Source: Tolypeutes matacus (taxonomy: Eukaryota; Chordata; Mammalia; Cingulata; Chlamyphoridae). From it: a stretch of DNA of 64,000 nucleotides. The notes beneath the pieces are model-generated. The model saw only the letters and a program-made list of their open reading frames with translations, searched no databases and was not told the DNA's origin. Each line of letters starts with the position of its first letter. Position 1 is the first letter of the stretch. Where the stretch lies: the NCBI GenBank assembly GCA_026826555.1, contig JAKSZT010039042.1, positions 426,541 to 490,540 of the forward strand, written 5' to 3'. Made by a program: the position numbers and the translations under genes. Shown here piece by piece: positions 34,676 through 45,949 of the stretch.

Positions 34676-37255
34676 TTGGAAATCTAAATATCATTAAGAA
34701 ATTAAATCTAGCCAAATTGTTTTACAGATTCAAAATAATCCCAGTGAAAATTTCAAAAGCTTACTTTGCAGAAATGGAAAAGTCAGTTACCAAATTTATT
34801 TGGAAGGGAAATGAACACTAAATAGCCAAAAATATATTTAAAAAGAATGAAGTCAGTGGACTCACATAACCTGACTTTTAAGCATATACAAAAATGCAGT
34901 ATTCTAAACAGCATGGTATTTGCATAAAGACATAAATATTGATCAATGGAATCAAATCAAGAGTTCAGAAATCAAGAGTTGGACATTCACTTCTAAGATC
35001 AATTGATTTTTTAAAAGATTTTATTTTATTTATTTATTTCTCACCACCCCCTTGTGGTTTGCACTTGCTGTGTCTGTTCATTGAGTGCTCATCTTCTTTT
35101 TCTTTATAGGAGGCACAGAACTGAACCCAGGACACCCCATGTGGGAGGGAGGTGCCTAATTGCTTAAGCCATCTCTGCTCCCTGCTTTGTTGTGTCTCTC
35201 ATTAGATTTTCCTCCTTGTGTTTCTTGAGTCAATTGGGAGCATCAGCTCACCACGCCTGCCCATTGCACCAGCTCACTTACTTTCTTATCTTTTTTAGGA
35301 AGCACAGGGAACCAGATCTGGGACCTCCCATGTGGTAGGCAGGAGCTCAATCGCTTAAGCCACATCTGCTTTCCAGATCAATTGATTTTTGACAAGACTA
35401 CTAAGCCCACTCAACTGGGACAGAGCAGTCTCTTCAACAAATGGTACTAAGAGAACTGGATACCCATATCCAAAGGAATGAAAGAAGGTCCATATCTCCA
35501 CATTTGATACAAAAATTAACTCAAAATGTATCCAAGAGCTAAATATAAAAGCCAGGACTAAAAAAACTCCTGGAAAAAAATGAAGAAAAACACCTTTAAG
35601 GTCTTGGGGTAGGAAGTAATTTTTAGACCTTACACCCAAAGCATAAGCAAAGAAAGGAGAAATAGATAAATGGGACCCTTTCAAAATTAAATGCATTTGT
35701 ACTTCAAAGGACTTTGTCAAAAAGGTGAAAAAGTAGTCTACTCAATGGGAGAAAATATTTGGAATTCACATATCTGATAAGGGTTTAATAGTCATGATAT
35801 ATAAAGAGTTCCTACAACTCAATGATAAAAAGATGAATCACCCAATTAAAATGAGCAAAAGATATGATTAGATGTTTTTCCAAAGAGGAAATATACATGG
35901 TAACAATATCACCTGAAAAGATGTTCAACATCACTTGCTATTAGGGAAATAGAAATCAAAACTACAGTAAGATATCTTTTCACATAGAAAATGATCCCTG
36001 TTTAAAAAAATGAGAACTACAAGTGTTGGAGAGTATGTAGATAAATAGTAATGCTTATTCACTGTTAGTGGAAGTATAGGATAGTGCAGCTGCTGTGGAA
36101 GGCTGGTGATTCCTCAGAGAGTTAAAAATAGAGCTGCCATATCATCCAGCAATCCCTCTCCTAGGTATATATTTTAAAAATCTGAAAGTATAGATGTGAA
36201 CAGACATCTGGATACCAATTCTCATAGTAGTAAAATTCACAATTGCCAAAAGATGGAAACTACCCAGGTGTCCATTAACAATGAATAGCTAAACAAAATG
36301 TGATATAAGCATACAATGCAATATTATTCATATGATGCAATATTATTCAGCTGTAAGAACAAATGAAGTCATGATTCACATGACAACATGAATGAACCTT
36401 GAAGAAACTTTGTTGAGTGAAAAAGCCAGACACAAAAGGACAAATATTGTATGATCTCATTAATATGAATTAAACATAAAGAGAAAGGTCATGGAGTTAA
36501 TAGCTATAAATCTGGCCACCAGAAGATAGAAGGAGGATAGAGACTGGAGAGCAGTGGCTTAAGTTGTACAGAATTGGTAATAAAGTTGACTATCAGTGCT
36601 TGGAATTGACAGAGGTTCTGATAGCACTTTAGAGTGAATGTAATTAACAGCACCAATATCGAGGTATGATTATGATTGAAAAGGAAAGTTTAGGGTGTAT
36701 GTCACTAGAAGAAAAGCTAAAGGAGGAAATGTGGGACTATATAGCATAGTGAACCCTGTGGCTGGCAATGAGTGTGTTTAATAGTACAAATTTAAGAATG
36801 TTCTTCAGTGAAGTGGAAAAAGTGTACATTAATATTACAAGATGTTAATAATAGAGTTATATCTAAACTAAAGTGAACTTAAAACAAATTAAGGACTGTA
36901 GAGAAAAGTAAATATGAATTTTTTTTATATTTTACAAAGAGTAAATTATTATAAGTGACAGAAACTAGACACTGCATATTGTTTGTCCTCATTTATATAA
37001 AATATAAATATAAATAATTTATAAAGATGGAATTGATTAACAGATATGGATGGCAAGTGCTGTATAGAAGGATTGAAATGCAACTGCTAAGGGGTGTTTT
37101 TCTTTTTCTTTTTGGTATAATAAAAATTCTCTAATATTGATTGAGATAATGAATACATAGCTCAGTTATTATACCAAAACCCACTGAATGTACACTTTGG
37201 ATGGATTGTATGGTATATGAATATATCACATTAAAATTGCTAAAATATAAATGAC
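34676..37255 (+). mobile_element. L1 ORF2 C-terminal half and 3' UTR, plus strand
   Basis: Begins at AAATCTAAATATCATTAAGA, equivalent to about 33517 in the preceding L1, so the two overlap in content by roughly 1.1 kb. ORF2 similarity continues to about 36450, then a 3' UTR ends near 37255 with AATGTACACTTTGGATGGAT and ATATCACATTAAAATTGC, like the end at 21850-21905. It is split by a SINE at 35012-35374. Stops and indels throughout. Confidence 0.75.
35012..35374 (-). mobile_element. Dimeric tRNA-derived SINE (DAS-III-like) with 16-bp target duplication
   Basis: Inserted in L1 ORF2. The 16-base repeat AGATCAATTGATTTTT lies on both sides (34996-35011 and 35375-35390), an exact target-site duplication. 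On the minus strand there are two tRNA-like heads: GATGTGGCTTAAGCGATTGA ... GGAGGTCCCAGATC, and about 190 bases later GATGGCTTAAGCAATTAGG ... GGGTTCAGTTCTGTGCC. The tail is AAATAAATAAATAAAAT, with A-rich linker between units. Confidence 0.92.
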
Positions 37256-37455
37256 AGCTTTTTAATATTCTAATATTTAATATTGAAGTACTCCATCTGG
37301 GCATGCAGAGACTATACATTATTTAATTGTTGGATGTATCATTTTGGGTGTATCAAAATCTGCTAATATAGTCTGTGTTCTTCTAATTTTAGAGCCAAAT
37401 TCTATAATTTAATAAGAGTGTATGATAACAAATTATTTTCAATAAATACAGAAAG
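37256..37455. other. AT-rich spacer
   Basis: No feature recognised between the L1 3' end and the next short retrosequence. Confidence 0.4.
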
Positions 37456-37605
37456 CTGTATGAAGCAGTACCTGGGGTAATAGGAGTTGAAGTCTGCCAT
37501 CTGTAAGATAGATTGTAGTAGGTGCTCAGGTGGAGTGAGGAGGAATGTAAATGGCTGTGAAAAGAAGAAACCCACAATAAAAATAAATTAAAAAAAAAAA
37601 AGATT
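37456..37605 (+). repeat. Short retrosequence with shared L1-type tail
   Basis: Ends AAACCCACAATAAAAATAAA then ATTAAAA and a poly-A run at 37588-37600. The same 3' end occurs reversed at about 56905-56930. The body (about 110 bases) is not recognised. Probably the 3' tip of an L1 subfamily or a hitchhiking RNA. Confidence 0.5.
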
Positions 37606-38160
37606 ATCTTGAAAAGAACCTCCACTGATACACTGGATAATGTTAGAGGACTCCACAAATGCTGAATTGAAGAAAGAGAAAAATATCAGATCCAGTACCT
37701 TAAACCTGAAAGTGGACATGCATTGTTAAGATACCTTGTAGTTTGTGGAGGCATTTGGACTATTATAATAAGTTTTCCAAACTCTTCTATGATCTCTTAA
37801 TAAGTCTTTCAACCAGTTGTATTTATAGTGTGGTTGATATTCAGCAAAAGCAGGTTCTTTCCTTCCAATACATTTTAAAGACCAATTCCTGAGATACTGT
37901 GGTTCCAAGTGAGAAAGTTTATTTGCTAGGACAGAAGAAAGATCGTTGGTCTAGCAATGGCCCAAAAATCTGCCTCCTTGATTGTGAGGAGTTTAGAGTT
38001 TCTATGGATTCAAACAGAAGAAAGTAGAGTGGTTAAAATAAAAATAGTAAATATATACAAGCTGGTTTTCAAATAACCATCAACAGATGTAATGTTAGTC
38101 TAGAATAAACACCACAATAGTAAGTATAAAAAAAAAAAAAAAAAAAAAAAAGATTAGTGC
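37606..38160 (+). repeat. Unclassified sequence ending in poly-A
   Basis: Ends in a pure A run of about 24 at 38130-38153, which suggests a retroposed insertion on the plus strand. The body has LTR-like wording (CAGCAATGGCCC-type block near 37955) but no family was fixed. A 60-codon minus-strand frame at 37726-37908 has no recognised motif. Confidence 0.35.
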
Positions 38161-38740
38161 TAGGAGGTGTCTTCACGGGGTAACTATTTAAACTGCTGAT
38201 GCTACTTCACACAGGAGGAAATTAACTGCCCATAGGCCCCCAGATGTCATAACCCAGTACAACATGCATCCAAATTTCCAAAAGTCACCTTTTACACACA
38301 TGGCTCCTTGTAAATCACCTATGAAGCTGAAAAGCATTTAAGACCTTGCCTAATGAAAAATCTAAAATATGATATGTTTACTAATAATTTCCAATAAGTT
38401 TTATTTGTTATGCCGATGGTAATTTCTTAAAAAATAAAAATCTGTCTTACACACACAAAATAAGTACTTTCAAATCTAGAGTAATATTTTTCAGTTTGAA
38501 AAATACTCTTGCACAGAGAAAATATTCTGTGTATGCTTTAATAATATTTATATAGCACATTCTCGTAAACTGTAGGGGATTTGAGGGTATTGAGGGTGAC
38601 AATAAAAAGTTTTACCTTACATCATATAGTAAATTTGTATAAAATTTCAAATTAAATATTTTCAAACATGGTAATTAGAAACTGAGGTTTATTCTGTCAC
38701 TGTAACTTTTAAAATCAGTTTTTATAGCTGATATGGCTAC
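38161..38740. other. Unique AT-rich DNA
   Basis: No gene or repeat recognised. Confidence 0.4.
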
Positions 38741-39125
38741 TGTGGTAGAATGGAGCTATGTACCCCAAGAAATAGATTCTTCAATTGAATCTATTCCTAT
38801 GGCTCTGAATGCTTTTAAATAGGATCTATGGATGCACTTACTTCAGTTAATATCTGGACCAGCAGAATTAGGATCAGTCTTAATCCTATTACTAAAAGCC
38901 TTATAGTGAGGGTTACAAGGAGAGAAAGTGAAGGGACCAGAAAAAAGCTGGAAATCATTGTCACAGGACAGAAAAGCCAAGGATGAAAAATCCATGGCAG
39001 GCAGACCCATAATGCCATAGTCTTCTATGAAAAAGCATCACCTTGTTGATGCCTTGATTGTGGACTTCTCCTAGCATCAAAACATTGAATCTCTAAGTTC
39101 CTGTCATTTACGTCAAACATGCTAT
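38741..39125 (+). repeat. MaLR-like LTR fragment
   Basis: Starts TGTGGTAGAATGGAGCTATG and carries MaLR-type blocks: TAAATAGGATCTATGGATG, ACTTCAGTTAATATCTGG, GGATCAGTCTTAATCCTATT and GATGCCTTGATTGTGGACTT. The 3' end is blurred near 39125 and no target duplication was found, so it is probably 3'-truncated. Confidence 0.7.
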
Positions 39126-39965
39126 TTAATTAAAAATAAAGAATGTAAAATAAAACAAATGAATAAAAGTAAATTTTATTGTTGCTAATTGTAATTTAAT
39201 AAGCTTAATTAAAGGTAAAAGTAACTTATAAGAAAGTTTGCAAAAGCATTTTCTAAACTGAAATATTTAAATGACTAATTCCAGGAAGCCATTATGAATT
39301 GAAAACCTAAACTGGTATTAATGATAGCAAAAAATAACTTCATAACAGGAAAACCTGTCAGAGGCCAACTCAATTTGCATATTAAAGTTGGGGTAAAAGA
39401 AAATAATCTTAATTCTATTGGGAATCTTAGATTTTATAAAATAATAGAAAAAGTATTCCCCTTTCCCCATACTGCTAAAACAAAATACCTGTTAATTAAC
39501 ATGATTATGGTAAAGATTTAAAAGTAAAAAGTCAAGAAATAAAAATGATTAAGTTCATTTAATATGTTATTATCTGCATTGGAAGTATTTAAAGAGTACA
39601 TAAAATTTAAAATGACAATTCAGTATTGGCTAAGTTGGTCACTAATACCCCTAAAACAATAAAAACATCTACCAAATCTCTAGACATATTCCTGAAGTGC
39701 ATGGAAAGGATGTTGCTGTTTCAGATTTCTGTGGCAGCCTACAATGACTTGATATATCCAGATTTACAATAGGCATTATGTCCAGGCTGGTTCTGTTTCT
39801 TAGCGCTAAAGGGTGGTGTGCTCCAGGCCGGTGGAACACTGGAGCTTCCCTCCAAAAGCCAACAGTGCTGCACAATGCTGTCTTTGTAAAGAACATATCA
39901 AGTGGAGCAATAATTATCTGAGTAATGTAAATAAAATGTAAACAAACAAAATTGGCATTCTAGCC
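39126..39965. other. Unclassified AT-rich DNA before the ERV remnant
   Basis: No repeat recognised. A 75-codon minus-strand frame (39669-39896) lies in a slightly GC-richer patch but shows no domain I know. No 5' LTR of the following retroviral remnant was found here. Confidence 0.4.
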
Positions 39966-39969
39966 TGCT

Positions 39970-40402
39970 CCTATGGAGAGACAACATGTATGGCTTTGCA
40001 AAACTGGAACTTAGATCTATTAACTGCAGCTCAAAAAGGAACTTGTGCATTAATTATTGCATTGGTTAGTATTAAGTCTGTATGTATATACTTGATGAAT
40101 ATAATAATGCCTCTTCTATTCCAGATCATATGCAGAAGGATATTGAACATGCTAAAATTCTTGGTAAATTTAATTTATTTTCTAAATTTATTTCTTCCAG
40201 AATCTACACTTTCCAGAACAAGATATTAGTCATGCAAGGATTTCATTCACTTCCAACCATGGTGCCAGACCTTCTATCCCTCAACCTCAGTAGAATAGCA
40301 GAGTTTTATCACCGGTCAGGTAGAAACTCCTGCCCTTAACCAACAGGAAGCAGATACAGAAAAATGATCATTGCCCTTCACTTTCCTTCTTAAGAATAAG
40401 GG
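39970..40402 (+). pseudogene. Endogenous retrovirus env (transmembrane subunit) remnant
   Basis: Encodes, in pieces, a decayed envelope transmembrane subunit of an old retrovirus. The frame beginning at 39990 reads the conserved segment that starts Leu-Gln-Asn and carries the Leu-Asp-Leu-Leu-Thr-Ala run. It then leaves phase after about 25 codons. The frame at 40082-40339 continues the protein with the region after the Cys motif, itself altered (the expected Cys-Cys pair is not intact). No surface subunit, gag or pol was seen upstream. The fragment runs directly into an LTR, the normal 3' end of a provirus. Class I (gamma-like) is the best guess from the wording of this segment. Dead through frameshifts and loss of most of the provirus. 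Confidence 0.7.
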
Positions 40403-41554
40403 TGTAAACTCTCTGAGGGGAAAGTTGAGGTAGGCTAGTATAGGAAACAGGGAAGGTGGCTCATAAGAATAAAGCCCATGAAAGACCCTAGTCACAGGTC
40501 CAGTTTGAAAGTCCCAGGCTCAAAAGTAGTCCTGAATAACTTGAAATAGAACGGCCTCCCCATTGGTTCCCTAAAAGCTGATAGGTGAAGGTAAAAAAGG
40601 CAACCAATCAGAATAGCAAATAGCTGGGGCTTTTTGTATGTCTATGTGGACTCTCCTTATGTCTAAACTAGTTTTTGATGTCACCCTAAAAAACTCAGAT
40701 AATTTAGAAAGGGAAAATATATGGTGTTAAAAGTCTCCATGTAGGACTCCCCTACATGGTACTTTGTTATCTGCTAATGGAAATGTTGCTTGTTTATTTT
40801 AGACCAGCACAATCTGCCTCGGACCATAACTCCTGCAAATTGGACAGTGTGAGACACTTTGCTGGCATGGCAGAATACAACCCATTGGCATGTTTGGAAC
40901 AAAACCTTATTGAATAATGTTCACTGTTGTGTATATATTCCTAATCACTCTCATAATATCTATTTATTGATCCTCTTTCTAATTAGTTTAAATCCCTTTC
41001 TTGGCCCTGGCAAAGTGTCTTTTTAAGTCTACTAGCTTTTGGTGGAAGACTTAGTACTCTGTTGTATGCTGTACTGTTGTGAAATATGAATGCAGTGTGT
41101 GTCCTATGGGCAAAGCAAACTGCTGCATAGGGGTAGATTGTGGGGGTCCAGTAAGTCCCCTCCCTAAGAGAAACAACCTGCAGTATGCAGCTGCCTCCAT
41201 GCCCCAGGATACAAGTTAAAATGTATAGAACCTTCTTACAAGGAAACAGAACAGATGGTATAGTAGACTGTAATGTTCTCCAGGATGTACAATTCCTTCC
41301 TACAATAACATCACCAGACCCCATTTATGTAACTCTGTTACAAAATATCTTTATTCATAGATCCTATGTATTGCCCTTCATTTTCCTGCCTCTTTACCGA
41401 GTGCTACTTTCATTCTTAAGTCTGCCACTACTGAAGACACTCTTCTGTCCATAAGTCCCAAGTAATAAAGCACATGTCTAATTGTGTGCTGAGTATGACC
41501 TTTGGTCTTGTCACTGCCCTGATCTGTGCCCCTCAGGAGCTGGGTTGTACAACA
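40403..41554 (+). repeat. Putative 3' LTR of the ERV remnant
   Basis: Starts near TGTAAACTCTCTGAGGGG and ends TGGGTTGTACAACA, giving TG...CA ends. It contains CCAAT-type boxes (ATTGG near 40565; CCAATCAGAA near 40607) and an AATAAA signal at about 41464 followed by a U5-like segment. The right end is supported because a duplicated genomic flank (see 41556) starts immediately after it. At 1152 bases it is long and may hold a further insertion in the middle. Confidence 0.55.
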
Positions 41555-41555
41555 G

Positions 41556-41790
41556 GTAAGTAACAGTTGTACCTATAATTGTACAAAGTTTTCTTCTACA
41601 AATGGTAGGAGGAATTAGAAAAGTGAATGTTATAAATACAAATAATTGGGAGGGAACTGTGAATTTATGAAGATGAAATAATAATCTGAGCAATGGAAGA
41701 AGACCAGTATTTCAATGATAAATGAGAGAAAATATTGAGAAGAAAAGCACAGTTATAGACTCAGAGCAATTGAAGTGGAAGCTGAAGAAA
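41556..41790 (+). repeat. Copy 1 of duplicated genomic flank
   Basis: Matches about 63781-64000 in the same orientation. Shared runs include ATGGTAGGAGGAATTAGAAA, GAATTTA(T/A)GAAG, CAGCATTTCAATGA or CAGTATTTCAATGA, and GAGAAGAAAAGCA. It is not a recognised transposon, so it looks like a segmental duplication in the receptor cluster. Confidence 0.75.
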
Positions 41791-42185
41791 TTGTAGCAAT
41801 TATTTCTCCTCCCTCCTCATAGCCTGCCTGAATGTGTGATATATGCTGACTTTATTTTTGACTCCATTGTATAGAAAACAGATTTTGAAATAGTCAAAAA
41901 TTTAAATCCAGGTCTACTCTCTGATTTTTATAGGCTTATTTGTTTTGAGATTAAGACAGCACTAATTTCCAGGAGTTGCTCATTTAGTGTTTGATGGGAT
42001 GTTCTAAAGACAAGCAGGCAGTCAGTGACAGGGAAATGATGCTTTCATTTCCAGCATGTTAATAGGTGGGGAACCTAAGAGCAGGTGAATAGAAGTTCGT
42101 AATGTGAATAAATAGCTTATTAGAGAAAGCACCATGATTTCTTTTCCCATAGTCCACTCTTCTTGCACAGGAAACATTTGTGACT
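41791..42185. other. Unique DNA
   Basis: Probably continues the duplicated flank beyond the point that can be compared in this window. No gene. Confidence 0.4.
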
Positions 42186-42189
42186 TTAA

Positions 42190-43980
42190 TGTTTATGTTT
42201 GAGAGCTTGAGGAGGTTCAAGGTTCAATGGTTTTTCCAAAATGGTTTTACTTATTTACATTCCCATCAAAGAATATGATAGCTCTGGCTGTCACCCATGC
42301 TCACCAATCCTTTGTATGTCAACCATTAATTTTAGTTATTCTAAAAGGTGTGAAGTGTCATGTCATTGTGTCTTTAGCTTGCATTCTCAAAATGTCTAAT
42401 GATAAGACACTTTTCATGTGCTTATTTGGCATCCAAATATCTCCTTTGGTAATGCATCCATTCAAATATTTTGCTCATATAAAATTTCATCTATTGTTCA
42501 ATTTACAAGCATAAAGTTGTTCATACTATTCCATTATTAGTAGTATTTGTATTGGTGTCAACTTTCTCATTCTTGCTCTTGGTAATTTATGTCATCCTGA
42601 CTTTGTTATTGATCAATCAGGCTAGAGTTTTACTAATTGTATTCAACTTATCAAATGTCAATTTTTGGTTTCATTGATTTTGTTTTTTCTTACCGTTTTT
42701 CTCTTTTTTAAATTTCATTGAATTCCACTTTGTTCTTTATTATTTTCTTTCTTCATCTCACTCTGGTTAGATTTATCTTTTTCTTTTTTTCCCCCCTTCC
42801 TTTAGGTAAAAGCTTAATCTGTTTATTTGAGACCTTTTTCCTTCTCTAATATATGTTTAGTGCTATCATTTTCTCACTAAATACTGCATTACCTGCATCC
42901 CAGAAACTCTGATATGTTGCATTTTCCTATTCATTTATTTCAAAATATCAAAATATTTTTAAATTTCCTTTTTGGTTTCTTCCTTGACCCATGGGGTTAG
43001 AAATCTATTACATAATTTCCAGATGGTTGAAGATTTTCTAGGTTTTTTTATGATATTCCTAATATAAGTCCACTGTGTCTACAGAACACACTTTTAAAGA
43101 TTTGAATCTTTGTAAATTTGTTGAGTCTTGTTTTCTATCCCAGAATATGGTCTATCTTGGTCATGTTCCAAGTGCACTTGACAAAATTGTGAAGTATTTT
43201 ATAAATGTCAATTAAGTCAAGGCATTGATAGTTCTTTTGAAGATTACAACCTCCTTGATAATTTTCTGTCTATTATTCTATTAATTATTGGTATATGGTA
43301 AATAAAATCTCTACCTATAATTGTTGATTTATCTACTTTTTCCTATATTCTCTAAGTTGTTTTAGATTTCAAGCATGGTAATTAGGGTCATAATGATTTA
43401 GGATTGTTATGACACTTGAATAATTGTCCCCATTATCATTTTGTAATGAAGTTATTTATCCTTGACAATATTCTTTTCCTGAAATTTTCATTGTCTTATT
43501 AAAATAGCATGTCCAGCTTTCTTCTCACTGGGGTTGGCATTACATATCTTTACCCATCCTTTCATTTCTAAGCTTTATTTTTGTTTTAACATACATTTTC
43601 TGTATGCAGCTTACAGTTTATTTTACACTATCTGACAGTTTTTTCCTTTTAATTGAATTCTTAAGACTATTTTCATTTAACACAATTATTGATGTGGTTG
43701 GGCTTAAGGCTATCATCTTGCTATTTGCTTCTTATGCATATTACCTAGTTTTCTTTTTTCCTCCTCATCTGCATTCTTTTGGATTAACTGAGTATTTTTA
43801 TGCTTCTGTCTTATTTTCTTTATTGGGTTATTACTTATAACTCTTTGCTTTGTTATTTTAGTGGTGACTCTAGTGCTTACAGTGTACAATTTTAACTTAG
43901 CACTTTCAAGTGATAGCATACTACTTCATGTATAGTATAATAACCATGCAATTGTATACTTCCATTTTCTCTTCCCTGTG
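42190..43980 (-). repeat. Old L1 ORF2 fragment, minus strand
   Basis: Left part (42190-42500) reads as the reversed end of ORF2 (ACATTCCCATCAAAGAATAT; TTTTCATGTGCTTATTTGGC). The right part (42540-43980) is the reversed N-terminal half with the endonuclease: AGAATATGGTCTATCTTGG matches the KIDHxLG loop. The RT domain between them is deleted. All frames broken. Confidence 0.7.
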
Positions 43981-45945
43981 TATTTATTGTTATTATACAT
44001 TTTAGTTCTACATATATCAGAAGGATGACAAAATATTGTTATAATATTTAGCAAGCTCTGTAAACATTGGATATTTAATCACTAGAAGCTTTTAATATTT
44101 TCACTTGTATAACAAGGAAAATACTTCCCATGAAAATGCCATTTTAAAGAATTAACTGAGATAATGCACTTAAAATGATTAATGCAGTGAGTGATAAAAG
44201 TACATCTTCCAAAAATGTTTACTAATATTATCATGTTTATTTTCCTAATGTTAAGTATTCTGACCCAGATGAAATGTCATATTACATCGATGCCAAGTCT
44301 TACATGACTACATGTGATTTATAGATTTATCATTCATTAAGGTGAGGTCAATGGAATTTTTAAGGTGAATGGTTCTCACTGCATTCACCTTGTAAGCTCT
44401 CCAATTACTCAGGAAAAACTGTTGATAATAATCAGAAAAGAAGCCTGTGTTGTTGTTTTTGTTTGTCTGTTTGTTGTGCTTATTTATGTTTTTGGTTCCT
44501 GACTTCCTTTAACTCTTTAATACCTTTTCAGCCAAAAGCATTAGTCCTTTTATACTCTACCAATAGTCCACAAGTTCAACAATGACAATTCAGTGGTGAT
44601 GGATATGGCTAAAGATACAGGAGAATAATAGTGCAGTTGTTAACTTAATTAAGTTGACTTAAGTTGACCCTATGAATATATTTGTTTTTGTTAATAATAA
44701 TTGTATAGAATGTCTTCTGATTTTCTTTGTCCTTTCCCTTACTAGAAAAAGTCCTCCTCTAGCTCTTATCCAGTGGTCCTTAGGTCCATGCAAGTTTCCC
44801 TTTTGCACTTCAGAAGAGTAGATTAGATGTTGTTGGCAGAATTTCCTGAACTTCTCTAGGTTGGAATCACAGCACTGATTTCTGGAGACACAAGTCCACA
44901 AGTAAATTTACATCCCAGGAAGATTTAGGAATATAAATATGGACAACTGGTTAGTGTTATTTGGCAAGTATATTTTAAGAAACGCTACTGGGAATCAAAT
45001 CTTATAGCTTTCCTTATAACTCATAAAAATTTACGTTTTCTAATCTTACTTTAATTTGTCCTCCCCAATGTAAATATTTTTCAGGTGTAGGTCTAAAAGA
45101 GTTGTCTCCTAGGTCACATATGTGCACATTCTTCTTCAGATATTTTTTAATGTTTTTCTTTATTTTGGGGTATGAGCAGGGGTCAGGGAATTGTATAAGC
45201 CACTTTCTTGTGGAATAAATACATGTTTCTCTGTAAAATCAATGTAGTGTCAGGGGTGTTTAGATATTTCCTCTTCTTCTGGAATTTTTCTTCAGAAATA
45301 CACGGAAAGGAATCTTGAAGATATTTTCAGAAAATTGACCTTGATTTGTTTGAATATCTATCCTACATTCTTACATTTAATATCAGGTTTAAATGCTATT
45401 GACAGATTAATATACTGTGTAAGTGAGGGGTAATTTTGTACTGGACATTATTGTGAGCAAAAACACTAAGTGGAATACCATCCAGAATTAATGGCACAGA
45501 TAATCAGCCTTATTATCTTTGATTTAGCATTTCTTATGGTAATTAAGGCAGTAGATTAAAACATGGCATATCACAATTTAGGAAAGAGTAAAAACATTTT
45601 TACAATGTTTACTATGCATACTATGAACAAATTTTGACTTAAAAATTTTTTTCCAGATTGGCAGTGCCTCAAAACTTGGAGAAATTCCCCCTTTTCAAAA
45701 GATCATTTTTCTAAAACAACCTGCATTTATCAGAATCAGGTAAGTTAATTTTATATTAAAATACATTTTTATATCAGCAGTGAAAAATGTCATTATTTAG
45801 TGATAGCTCTCACTGACCTAAGAGAATACCGTTGTACAATATTGATGGAAAATGACATAAAATTCCTTTTCCCAGAGACAAGGGAACTACCATTTGCTGA
45901 TCACAGCTTTTTGATTAGTGACTTCAGATTTCTGGATGCCCAACT
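43981..45945. other. Unique AT-rich DNA
   Basis: No gene or repeat was recognised, apart from a possible decayed SINE tail near 45140-45200 (TTTTTTAATG...TTTATTTTGGGG). Confidence 0.45.
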
Positions 45946-45949
45946 TTGA

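Noticed and set aside
38130..38153. Long A run as a sign of a processed gene copy
   Set aside because: The sequence before it shows no recognisable exon or coding similarity and no clear target duplication was found, so only an unclassified retroposed repeat is called.
39669..39896. 75-codon minus-strand frame with near-normal composition
   Set aside because: No recognisable domain, no splice or promoter context, and it lies next to retroviral debris.
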